Positions 1 through 6,685 of a DNA stretch of 44,907 bases are shown here, one piece after another (positions within the stretch are counted from its first letter, which is position 1; each line of letters opens with the position of its first letter). Below the pieces are notes generated by a model. The model was not told the DNA's origin and made no database searches. It was given only the letters and a program-made list of their open reading frames with translations. Position numbers and translations under genes: made by a program. Origin of the DNA: Candidatus Saccharimonadota bacterium (GTDB lineage Bacteria; Patescibacteriota; Saccharimonadia; Saccharimonadales; UBA4665); contig JACMNI010000026.1 in the NCBI GenBank assembly GCA_014378615.1, positions 1 to 44,907 of the forward strand, written 5' to 3'.

Positions 1-536
1 ACCACCGCATCAACAGCCGCTATGCACCTCACAATGTCTACACCGCCGTCGATACGCTATCGCAATTATCAGTCAGCAAAGGCTTTGCCACTAGTTTATT
101 CACCCCTTGGACTCGCAAACCAGAAGCCGCCGCTAAAGCAGTCACTGCAAAAACGATTGACTTAACTTTATCGGGACCACTCTTCAACGTACACTACGAT
201 TACGATGGCACCACCAATAGCTACAAGCGCAGCCAAGCCGGGGCGCCGCACACCGATGCCAACGGTAATGTCCAGATCAGCCCCAAAGTGGTTATAGGCT
301 TAGTAATGCCGTACGCTATCCAGGCCGATGGAAAACACTCAGACTACGGCACCATCGGTAGCGGCCAAGCCTATATATTCCAAGATGGCACCGTCACCAT
401 CGGCCAGTGGAATAAGCCGGATAGCCGCACTAATATGACCTTCACCGATGCTGCTGGCAGCCCATTACCATTGAACCCTGGGCAAACGTGGCTAACGGCT
501 GTCACCGCTCCTAATAAAATAACGTCAGCCCCGTAA
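1..536 (+). CDS. DUF3048 (YerB-like) protein, C-terminal part
   Basis: The gene is cut by the window start; reading frame 3 is open from base 3, well before the track's first ATG. The visible ~177 residues match the C-terminal half of DUF3048/YerB-type lipoproteins: an early HRINSRYAPHNVYT stretch, then GSGQAYIFQDGTVTIGQW and LNPGQTWL, which are the family's most conserved blocks. Members are exported or lipid-anchored envelope proteins of unknown biochemical role. The N-terminus, and so any signal peptide or lipobox, lies outside the window. A histidine kinase starts 4 nt after the stop, so the two are probably co-transcribed. The family call comes from motif recall, not from a search. Confidence 0.7.
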   Translation, partial: HRINSRYAPHNVYTAVDTLSQLSVSKGFATSLFTPWTRKPEAAAKAVTAKTIDLTLSGPLFNVHYDYDGTTNSYKRSQAGAPHTDANGNVQISPKVVIGLVMPYAIQADGKHSDYGTIGSGQAYIFQDGTVTIGQWNKPDSRTNMTFTDAAGSPLPLNPGQTWLTAVTAPNKITSAP

Positions 537-540
537 TTAT

Positions 541-2079
541 ATGGACCACTATAACCAGGTCAACTCAAAAGCTCGTACCTACTTACTAGCCCTAATAGTT
601 ATGGAGAATCTAGCGCTCATAGCTGCTTGGGTAATGCTCGAGCACTACACCATGCTACCGTTAGCCGCCATTGGTGGAATTGTTTTGGCTCTGGGTGTTG
701 TATCTAGCGTGTTACTATCTGGAATAGCTGTAAATTATATGATGGCCCCGCTAAAAGCGCTGCGACAGTTAATTCTGCATGTTAGCCCGGGCCAAGCCAT
801 CAGCGCCTCGACCGATATATCTAAGCTCAAATTGGGTCGCGAATTAGTTGCTAATCTAGCAGGGCAGGTCTACCAACTGACCGATATAGCCGACCGTTTA
901 GCGGTAACGGCTCGCCAGGAAAGCATCGATCTAAAACGCAATTTTATTGCCAACAACATACCGCTGCCTTTTCTGGTCCTCGATAGCAACGAAACCATAC
1001 AGTTCGCTAATCAAGCGATGGCGGAGTACATCGGTATGCCGATGGCTGAGCTTGTCGGTAAAAACGTCTATATGGTTATGGACATGTCATTCCCAAGCGC
1101 CGACACCTTAGATAAATGGCTGAAAGAAGTTAAACAGAATAGTGCTACTGCGGCTGGGAGTTGGGAACGAGTTCGGCTCGGCGTCCGCGACAACCACCCA
1201 ATGCGCCTATTTGATTTAGCGACATATTACAATAAAGGCAATGCCCAGCAGATAGAAACAATGATGGTCTTGTTTGACCATACTAAACAGTACAGTCAGG
1301 ACGAACAGGCCGTCAGCTTTATAGCACTGTCGGTTCACGAGCTGCGTACGCCATTAACGTTACTCCGGGGTTACATAGAAGTCTTCGAGGAAGAGTTGTC
1401 GACCAATGGCGACCCTGAACTCATCGATTTCATGGACAAGATGAGTGCTACTGCTCAGCAGCTAACGGCGTTTGTAAACAATATTCTCAACGTCGCTCGC
1501 GTCGACGATGACCAAATGCAGCTCAAGCTTCAAGAAGAAGATTGGGGTGTAGTACTGGAAGCTGCTCTCAGTAATCTGGATCTTCGAGCCAAAGTACGGG
1601 GCATTACACTCGAGCGCACCATCGCCCCTAATCTACCTAAAATCGGCGCCGATCGGCTCAGTATTACAGAAGTAGTGAATAACCTCATTGATAACGCCAT
1701 TAAATACAGCAACGACACGCCAACCATAAAAATTGAAACCCACCTAACACAAGAAGGACTAGTGGAAACTACGGTACAGGACTTTGGACTTGGAATCAGC
1801 AGCAGTATCATGCCTAATCTGTTTACCAAGTTCTACCGCGACCACCGGAATCGCGCCCAGATTGGTGGCACCGGCCTAGGCCTCTACTTATCTAAAGCTA
1901 TCGTCACGGCCCACGGCGGCAACATGTGGGTGCGCTCGCGCGAAGGTGCCGGTAGTACATTCGGTTTTACCCTACAGCCCTACGATACACTCGCCAAGGC
2001 CGCCAAGGCTCAGGGCGACGACGAGATGATCCGCGGTGCCCACGGCTGGATCAAAAACCACTCGCTCTACCGGCGTTAA
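541..2079 (+). CDS. Membrane PAS-domain sensor histidine kinase
   Basis: The 512-aa protein has two N-terminal hydrophobic segments (about residues 12-35 and 41-66) separated by only a few residues, so there is almost no extracellular sensor loop. A HAMP-like linker follows, then a PAS domain (about 135-245, IPLPFLVLDSNETIQFANQAM), a HisKA dimerisation helix with phospho-acceptor His near residue 266 (SVHELRTP), and a complete HATPase_c domain (N box NNLIDNAIKYS, G1 DFGLGI, G2 GGTGLGLYL). It should autophosphorylate and pass phosphate to the receiver protein 33 nt downstream. With no loop outside the membrane, the signal is probably sensed by the PAS domain or within the membrane (inference). 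Confidence 0.9.
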   Translation: MDHYNQVNSKARTYLLALIVMENLALIAAWVMLEHYTMLPLAAIGGIVLALGVVSSVLLSGIAVNYMMAPLKALRQLILHVSPGQAISASTDISKLKLGRELVANLAGQVYQLTDIADRLAVTARQESIDLKRNFIANNIPLPFLVLDSNETIQFANQAMAEYIGMPMAELVGKNVYMVMDMSFPSADTLDKWLKEVKQNSATAAGSWERVRLGVRDNHPMRLFDLATYYNKGNAQQIETMMVLFDHTKQYSQDEQAVSFIALSVHELRTPLTLLRGYIEVFEEELSTNGDPELIDFMDKMSATAQQLTAFVNNILNVARVDDDQMQLKLQEEDWGVVLEAALSNLDLRAKVRGITLERTIAPNLPKIGADRLSITEVVNNLIDNAIKYSNDTPTIKIETHLTQEGLVETTVQDFGLGISSSIMPNLFTKFYRDHRNRAQIGGTGLGLYLSKAIVTAHGGNMWVRSREGAGSTFGFTLQPYDTLAKAAKAQGDDEMIRGAHGWIKNHSLYRR

Positions 2080-2112
2080 ATAATGTAATAAGGAATCTGC
2101 TAGAGTATACAT

Positions 2113-2595
2113 ATGGAACCAGAAAACACTTCTCCAACCCCACCGATCGCTCAAACTCCCGACACAACACCGCTCGCTAACACCCAGATTCCCACGCCTC
2201 AGCCCCAAACACCAGCCCGGCCAACAGGCCGCAAAGTGCTGTGTATAGAAGATGAGCACTTTATTGGCGAACTGTACGCCCGCGCTCTCGGTAAATCGGG
2301 TTACGAAGTACTGGTCGTTACCGATGGCCAAAAAGGCCTAGAGGCAGCCCAAACCGACAAATACGATATTATTTTGCTCGACCTCATGCTGCCAAATATT
2401 ACTGGTATAGAAATTCTTCAGGCGTTACGCGATCCTACCAAAACGCCCGAACTACGGGCCAAAATAATCATTACGACTAACCTCGAGCAGCGTGAAGACG
2501 TCCGCGCAGCTATTGAGAAGCAGGCCGACGGCTACCTAGTAAAGGCCGAGTTGACACCCCGCGAACTGGCCGCCTTTGTAGACACCGTAAAATAA
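2113..2595 (+). CDS. Receiver-only response regulator with Pro/Thr-rich N-terminal tail
   Basis: The first ~37 residues are low-complexity P/T/Q-rich. A single receiver (CheY-like) domain follows: acidic pocket CIEDEH, phospho-acceptor Asp at about residue 90 (ILLDLMLP), conserved Thr/Ser region IIITTN and Lys in YLVKAE. No DNA-binding or enzymatic output domain is present, so output is presumably by protein interaction. It is the likely partner of the upstream kinase. The start is supported by a -10-like TAGAGT exactly 6 nt before the ATG and no Shine-Dalgarno, i.e. a predicted leaderless transcript. Confidence 0.88.
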   Translation: MEPENTSPTPPIAQTPDTTPLANTQIPTPQPQTPARPTGRKVLCIEDEHFIGELYARALGKSGYEVLVVTDGQKGLEAAQTDKYDIILLDLMLPNITGIEILQALRDPTKTPELRAKIIITTNLEQREDVRAAIEKQADGYLVKAELTPRELAAFVDTVK

Positions 2596-2927
2596 TTACT
2601 AACTAAACGTAAACACAATTAAGCTCAAAAACAAGGCTTGCGGGGCTCCGGTTGGCAGGACTATACTGTTGATCTAGCCATGTGTGGGCTGGTGTTCGCA
2701 CCTTCCTCCGCGCAGACTTTTTAACAGGTTGTACACTCACCGGCCGGACCTAGTCCAAGTGCCAAGCGTCCCTACTAACCTTATTTTTCATCTTCAGGTC
2801 ATGATTACGTCCTATGAACGGGGCACGTCGTCTATCCTGCAGGTTCTCCAAATAACCCGTTCGCTGCCAGTTAACGCTGTTGCAGTCTCTCTTTATTATT
2901 ACTTTTTACCCTTAGGAGAACACTTAT
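2596..2927 (+). other. 332-nt non-coding leader region of the translesion operon, with promoter
   Basis: No convincing gene lies here; the 85-aa ORF in the track has no recognisable features. A promoter can be read: TTGCGG at 2638-2643, an 18-nt spacer and TATACT at 2662-2667, which would start an RNA near 2674 and leave a leader of about 250 nt. The leader contains a GGTG-TTCG-CACC hairpin (a UUCG tetraloop) around 2690-2702 and further short pairings. It ends with a good ribosome site (AGGAG) 8-9 nt before the 2928 ATG. No known riboswitch consensus was recognised. Confidence 0.5.
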
Positions 2928-3206
2928 ATGACACGAATTGACGCCACCGTTGAAGTAACAGCCCTCGGATTCCGCAATAAAAAAGATCAACACCAGCTAG
3001 AAAGCTTTCCCAAGCGCATGGTGTGGGGCGACCGCGAATATACCTTTGCTGAGATGACCATGCAATACATGGTCCAGAAAGGGCAACAACTGATAAAGCT
3101 ATTCGACGTCACCGATGGCCAGACACTGTATCGCCTTCGTTTGGAGGATGACCGTTGGACATTAGTTGGCACGTCGGGCAATAACTTAGTCATTACGCGA
3201 GCTTAA
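2928..3206 (+). CDS. Conserved-looking 92-aa protein of the umuDC-like operon
   Basis: I do not recognise this family. The protein is small, soluble and predicted beta-rich: alternating hydrophobic stretches such as IKLFDVTDGQTLYRLRLEDDRWTLV suggest a compact barrel or sandwich. There is no signal peptide, membrane segment or metal motif. It has a clear ribosome site (AGGAGAACACTTATATG) and sits 31 nt before the UmuD-like gene on the same strand. By position it is the first gene of a three-gene translesion-synthesis operon and could be an accessory factor of the polymerase (inference from context only). Confidence 0.65.
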   Translation: MTRIDATVEVTALGFRNKKDQHQLESFPKRMVWGDREYTFAEMTMQYMVQKGQQLIKLFDVTDGQTLYRLRLEDDRWTLVGTSGNNLVITRA

Positions 3207-3237
3207 ATAAACATATGAATCGAAAGGAAACCAATCA

Positions 3238-3606
3238 ATGTATCAGGAAGATCTTAGTACTCTGGCCAGCAGTGGAAATGTTGCCGTCCACGGTGGATTT
3301 CCAAACCCTGCCGTCGACAGAATGGGGCAGGGCAACAAATTAGCGCTTGATCTCAATGCGTCGCTTATAAAGCACCCTAGTAGCACCTATCTATTTCGTA
3401 TAACCGGACACGGCAACGACGCCGAGGGCATTTTTGACGGCGACCTGGCCCTCATCGATCGAAGCTTGCAACCACGGCCTAGCGACTTAGTGCTCGTGTG
3501 GCAGGCCGGCGGCTTTGTTTTGTGCCGCTACAGCCAAATGGATAGGCGCGATACATTTTGGGGAGTAGTCAGTAGCACCGTTCACGAACGTCGGCGACCG
3601 GCATGA
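3238..3606 (+). CDS. UmuD-like protein lacking the Ser/Lys catalytic dyad
   Basis: The 122 aa align with UmuD/LexA C-terminal (S24) domains: GGFPNPA corresponds to the CGFPSPA cleavage region, then LDLNASLIKHPSSTYLFRI and EGIFDGDLALIDRSL. The catalytic serine position (E. coli UmuD Ser60, GDSM) is Gly59 here (GHGN). The general-base lysine position (Lys97, EFTVKK) is Cys96 (GFVLCR). The cleavage dipeptide Cys-Gly is Gly-Gly, and the arm before it is only ~19 residues. The fold looks intact, so this probably acts as a constitutive, non-cleavable UmuD'-like partner of UmuC. Its stop overlaps the umuC start (ATGA), indicating translational coupling. Confidence 0.82.
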   Translation: MYQEDLSTLASSGNVAVHGGFPNPAVDRMGQGNKLALDLNASLIKHPSSTYLFRITGHGNDAEGIFDGDLALIDRSLQPRPSDLVLVWQAGGFVLCRYSQMDRRDTFWGVVSSTVHERRRPA

Positions 3607-4892
3607 AACAGCCGCTATTTGCGCTGATAGATTGTAATAATTTCTTCGTCAGTTGCGAGCGGGTATTCAGGCCAGACCTCGCTCACCGGCCCGTCGTAGT
3701 GCTATCTAGTAACGACGGCTGCGCCGTGGCTCGTTCTAAAGAGGCCAAAGCGCTAGGCATCCCCATGGGCGCACCCGCTTTTAAATACAAAGATCTTTTC
3801 AGACAACACGGCGTAGTGCAATTTTCTGCGAATTTCGAATTATATGGCGACATCAGCGATCGGATCAGCCGACTTTTGACGGAAATTACGCCCCATATAG
3901 AGCTGTACTCGGTCGACGAGTCATTCCTCGACTTACAAGAATTAGATATACCCAACTACACCGCCTGGGGGCAGACCGTGCGCCAGCGAATTATGCGCGA
4001 AATTGGTGTGCCCACTTCTATCGGTATAGCCACCTCAAAAACGCTCGCCAAACTAGCCACCGAACAAGTTAAAAGCCTGCCGCACCTTCGTGGCGCCCTA
4101 GACCTTATTACCGGCAGTGTCGAAGACCGAGCAAACTACCTGCGGGCTACGCCTGTCCGCGATATTTGGGGAGTCGGCGGTCGGCTGGCACCAAAGTTGA
4201 AAGCCGAAAGCGTCTTTACCGCCTTCGATCTAGCCGGCATGAGCCCACAAAGAGCCCAACAACTTATGGGTATCCACGGTCGGCAAATGGTGGAAGAACT
4301 GAAGGGTACTTGCTGCCTGCCACTAGAAAAAATGACCAAGGTGCGCCAAACGGTGATGCACGGGCGGCAATTCGGAGAAGACACTAATGATATGCGGGTA
4401 TTAGAGGCTGCCGTCGCCAGCCTTACGGCCAAGGCCGCACTGCGACTGCGCTCGAGTGCACTACTAGCTCGCGGCGCTTGTATTACTATCAGCACTAATC
4501 GACTTAAGCCTGGTTACCAGCGAGTTAATCGCTACCTTACGTTTATGACGCCTACTGCAGACACCGGCGTTATTACGCAGCAACTAATGACGGCGCTTGG
4601 GACAATGTACAACCCGCGAGCGCAGTACCACCGTGCCAATGTACTGCTATACAATCTACAGCCTGAGGATTCATTGCAGGCCGATCTATTTGGCGATGTT
4701 GACCTGGTAGCCAGCAGTCAGAGCCGTCACCGCATGCAGGCGCTAGATGCCATTAACAAGCGCTACGGCAATAACACAATTCGTTTCGCCGCCGAAGATC
4801 TGAGTCGCGCCTGGCAGCCCAAGCGTCTGCTCAGTAGCCCGCATTACACCACCCGGTGGGCAGATCTACCCAGCGCTCGGGTTTCACTGTAG
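3603..4892 (+). CDS. umuC: UmuC-type Y-family DNA polymerase
   Basis: At 429 aa it is close to E. coli UmuC (422). The N-terminal palm/fingers read FALIDCNNFFVSCERVFRPDL, with the metal-binding Asp and the cysteine typical of UmuC rather than DinB. The second metal motif is YSVDESFLDL (catalytic Asp-Glu). An HhH thumb (IWGVGGRLAPKL) and little-finger domain follow, with the UmuC C-terminal extension. It should perform error-prone bypass of DNA lesions. It is coupled by a 4-nt overlap to the UmuD-like gene, which is unusual in lacking protease residues. No LexA-type operator was recognised in the leader. Confidence 0.93.
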   Translation: MKQPLFALIDCNNFFVSCERVFRPDLAHRPVVVLSSNDGCAVARSKEAKALGIPMGAPAFKYKDLFRQHGVVQFSANFELYGDISDRISRLLTEITPHIELYSVDESFLDLQELDIPNYTAWGQTVRQRIMREIGVPTSIGIATSKTLAKLATEQVKSLPHLRGALDLITGSVEDRANYLRATPVRDIWGVGGRLAPKLKAESVFTAFDLAGMSPQRAQQLMGIHGRQMVEELKGTCCLPLEKMTKVRQTVMHGRQFGEDTNDMRVLEAAVASLTAKAALRLRSSALLARGACITISTNRLKPGYQRVNRYLTFMTPTADTGVITQQLMTALGTMYNPRAQYHRANVLLYNLQPEDSLQADLFGDVDLVASSQSRHRMQALDAINKRYGNNTIRFAAEDLSRAWQPKRLLSSPHYTTRWADLPSARVSL

Positions 4893-4901
4893 ACTGGCAG
4901 C

Positions 4902-5537
4902 ATGAAACAATCTGCCGTAATAGCCCAACTGCTTAGTAGATATCCACTCATCTCTGACCAGATAAGTCGGCCGGCGCTGGCTACCGTATTAACGCAGCTG
5001 GACCTAACGCTGCAGCGCGCCATCGAAGGCGACGTTGTTGAATTAGGCTGCTATATCGGCACTACCACACTATTTCTGCGCCGCTTACTCGACACGACTA
5101 ATCAATCTGACACCAGTCGTATATTTGCCTATGACTCATTTACCGGACTCCCGCCCAAGACAAATGCCGACGCCAGCGGCACGGGCGAACAGTTCCAGGG
5201 CGGGGAGCTGAGTGTCACTAAAAAGCAGTTTTTACACGAGTTTTACAAGGCCAATCTAAAGCCCCCAATTACCATCAAGGGCTGGTTTAATGACCTGACC
5301 CCCGAGCAGCTACCCGAAACCATCGCTTTCGCCTTTTTGGACGGCGACTTTTATGCATCGATACTAGATTCATTACGGTTGGTGTGGCCACGCTTAGCAG
5401 TGGGCGGCGTCATAACAATAGACGACTACCAGCGCGAAGCTCTACCGGGCGTCGAGCGGGCCGTCCGCGACTTCTTCCAAGGCAAGGCTATAGAATTACA
5501 CCACGAGCACCACATCGCTGTTATCCGACGGCGGTAG
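4902..5537 (+). CDS. TylF/MycF-like class I methyltransferase
   Basis: The 211-aa protein has a Rossmann SAM-binding motif (VVELGCYIGTTTLFLRRLL), then YDSFTGLPPK and FLDGDFYASILDSL, and an acidic pair in GVITIDDYQ that serves as metal ligand in TylF/MycF-type sugar O-methyltransferases. The substrate is unknown; a cell-surface sugar is possible. The start is supported by a -10-like TAGACT at 4890-4895, overlapping the umuC stop, exactly 6 nt before the ATG and with no Shine-Dalgarno, so a leaderless transcript is predicted. Confidence 0.72.
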   Translation: MKQSAVIAQLLSRYPLISDQISRPALATVLTQLDLTLQRAIEGDVVELGCYIGTTTLFLRRLLDTTNQSDTSRIFAYDSFTGLPPKTNADASGTGEQFQGGELSVTKKQFLHEFYKANLKPPITIKGWFNDLTPEQLPETIAFAFLDGDFYASILDSLRLVWPRLAVGGVITIDDYQREALPGVERAVRDFFQGKAIELHHEHHIAVIRRR

Positions 5538-5552
5538 TGGTATGCTAAAACC

Positions 5553-5981
5553 ATGAAAATTCACATTGTTACCGTAGGCGCGCCTAAATTGGCCTACGCC
5601 AAGGCGGGCTGGGAAGAATATATTGGACGGCTCTTGCATTACCACCAAGTCCGCATTACCCATATTGCCGATAAACACAACGACACTGAGCATTTGCTGG
5701 CAGTTACTAAAGGATGTTACCTAGTAGTTTTAACGATTGATGGGCCGCAGTATAGTAGTCATGAGTTAGCAAAATTTTTAGATCGACGAGCCCAAGCCGG
5801 GCAAGAACTCTGCCTCATGATCGGTGGGCCAGATGGGCTACCGCCCGAAGTTATTAACGCTGCTAATCAACAATTAGGACTTAGCTCTTTAACGTTTCCG
5901 CACGACCTGGCAATGGTAGTCTTGGCAGAATCGCTCTATAGAGCCAGTACCATCAACGACAATCAGCCGTATCACCGTTAA
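5553..5981 (+). CDS. rlmH: 23S rRNA (pseudouridine-1915-N3) methyltransferase
   Basis: At 142 aa it is slightly shorter than the usual ~155-159. The SPOUT-family signature is clear: a MKIHIVTVGAPK N-terminus, LMIGGPDGLPPEV (SAM-binding knot), and a C-terminal LTFPHDLAMVVLAESLYRASTINDNQPYHR that is near-canonical for RlmH. It methylates pseudouridine 1915 in helix 69 of 23S rRNA. An extended -10 (TGG TATGCT, 5538-5546) lies 6 nt before the ATG, predicting a leaderless mRNA independent of the upstream gene. Confidence 0.95.
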   Translation: MKIHIVTVGAPKLAYAKAGWEEYIGRLLHYHQVRITHIADKHNDTEHLLAVTKGCYLVVLTIDGPQYSSHELAKFLDRRAQAGQELCLMIGGPDGLPPEVINAANQQLGLSSLTFPHDLAMVVLAESLYRASTINDNQPYHR

Positions 5982-5995
5982 ATCACCTGGGTTTG

Positions 5996-6016
5996 TATAA
6001 TACCCCCGTAGGGTAT
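5996..6016 (+). promoter_or_regulatory. csoR promoter -10 with overlapping CsoR-type operator
   Basis: A perfect -10 TATAAT (5996-6001) overlaps an exact inverted repeat ATACCC-ccgta-GGGTAT (6000-6016). C/G-tract dyads flanked by A/T are characteristic CsoR-family operators. Occupancy would directly mask the -10 element. The TSS is expected near 6008, about 20 nt before the repressor's start codon, so the gene is presumably autoregulated. Confidence 0.75.
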
Positions 6017-6027
6017 ATACTTGAGGT

Positions 6028-6312
6028 ATGATTGCAGACTTAAAAAAACGCTCCATCCATCGCACGAAAATTATCAATGGTCAATTTCAGGCTCTCTTAA
6101 AGCAAATTGAAGACGAGGCCTACTGCGTTGATATACTGACCCAAAGTCTAGCCATTCAAAAAGCTCTGGCCTCGCTCAATAAACTTATCCTTGAAAACCA
6201 CCTCAGAACCCACGTTACGACTATGTTACGAGATACTAAAGCATCGGAGCACGATAAGGCCATCAGCGAATTATTGCACCTCTACGAATTAAGCAACGTC
6301 AGGAGCAAATAA
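6028..6312 (+). CDS. csoR: CsoR/RcnR-family metal-responsive repressor (Cys-His-His)
   Basis: The 94-aa all-helical DUF156 protein carries the typical GQFQALLKQIEDEAYCVDILTQ core. The metal-ligand positions are Cys33, His58 and His62. Canonical Cu(I)-sensing CsoR has Cys-His-Cys, so the third ligand is His, as in Ni/Co-sensing RcnR. Operon context (cupredoxin, CopA) nevertheless points to copper. An operator dyad overlaps its promoter. The only ribosome-like sequence (GAGG) is 1 nt from the ATG, too close to be ideal. The next gene starts 1 nt after the stop, consistent with an operon. Confidence 0.88.
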   Translation: MIADLKKRSIHRTKIINGQFQALLKQIEDEAYCVDILTQSLAIQKALASLNKLILENHLRTHVTTMLRDTKASEHDKAISELLHLYELSNVRSK

Positions 6313-6313
6313 G

Positions 6314-6685
6314 ATGGATAAATTACTGGTAGTAGTGGCTGCGGCTGGACTCATAATTGCTATTGGCTGGTGGTTTTTTGGTCCCAAAAACAATCAAGCC
6401 ACCGCTGCTGAGCAGGGCAGTGACGACCAAGCCGCAACAATTATAGTAGACGGCGGTTATAAACCGGCTATTGTGGCTTTACAGGTAGGAAAACCAGCCC
6501 ATATTACTTTTGTGCGCAAGGATCCGTCCAGTTGTTTAGAAGCGATTATAATGCCCGACTTTGGCATTTCCGAGACACTCCAAATCAACAAACCACTGAC
6601 AGTCACATTCACTCCGAAAAAAATTGGCGAATTTACGTACACCTGCGGGATGCGCATGTTTAGCGCTAAGATCCAAGTGTCATAA
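6314..6685 (+). CDS. Membrane-anchored cupredoxin-domain protein
   Basis: The 123 aa consist of one N-terminal transmembrane anchor (residues ~3-22), a short linker and a cupredoxin-like beta domain. It matches the CopA-associated cupredoxin type: GGYKPAIVALQVGKPAHITFVRKDPSSCLEAIIMPDFGI and GEFTYTCGMRMF, with candidate copper ligands in SSC, TCGM and the Met after it. The domain should lie outside the cytoplasmic membrane, receiving or buffering Cu. Its stop overlaps the copA start by one base (taATG), indicating translational coupling. Confidence 0.85.
   Translation: MDKLLVVVAAAGLIIAIGWWFFGPKNNQATAAEQGSDDQAATIIVDGGYKPAIVALQVGKPAHITFVRKDPSSCLEAIIMPDFGISETLQINKPLTVTFTPKKIGEFTYTCGMRMFSAKIQVS

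Noticed and set aside
2640-2740. SRP (4.5S) RNA in the 2.6-2.9 kb gap
   Set aside because: The segment is GC-rich and folds, but lacks the GGUCAGGUCCGGAAGGAAGCAGC core on both strands.
2684-2941. 85-aa ORF in the track
   Set aside because: No recognisable features, overlaps the ribosome site and start of the 2928 gene, and lies within a predicted structured leader.
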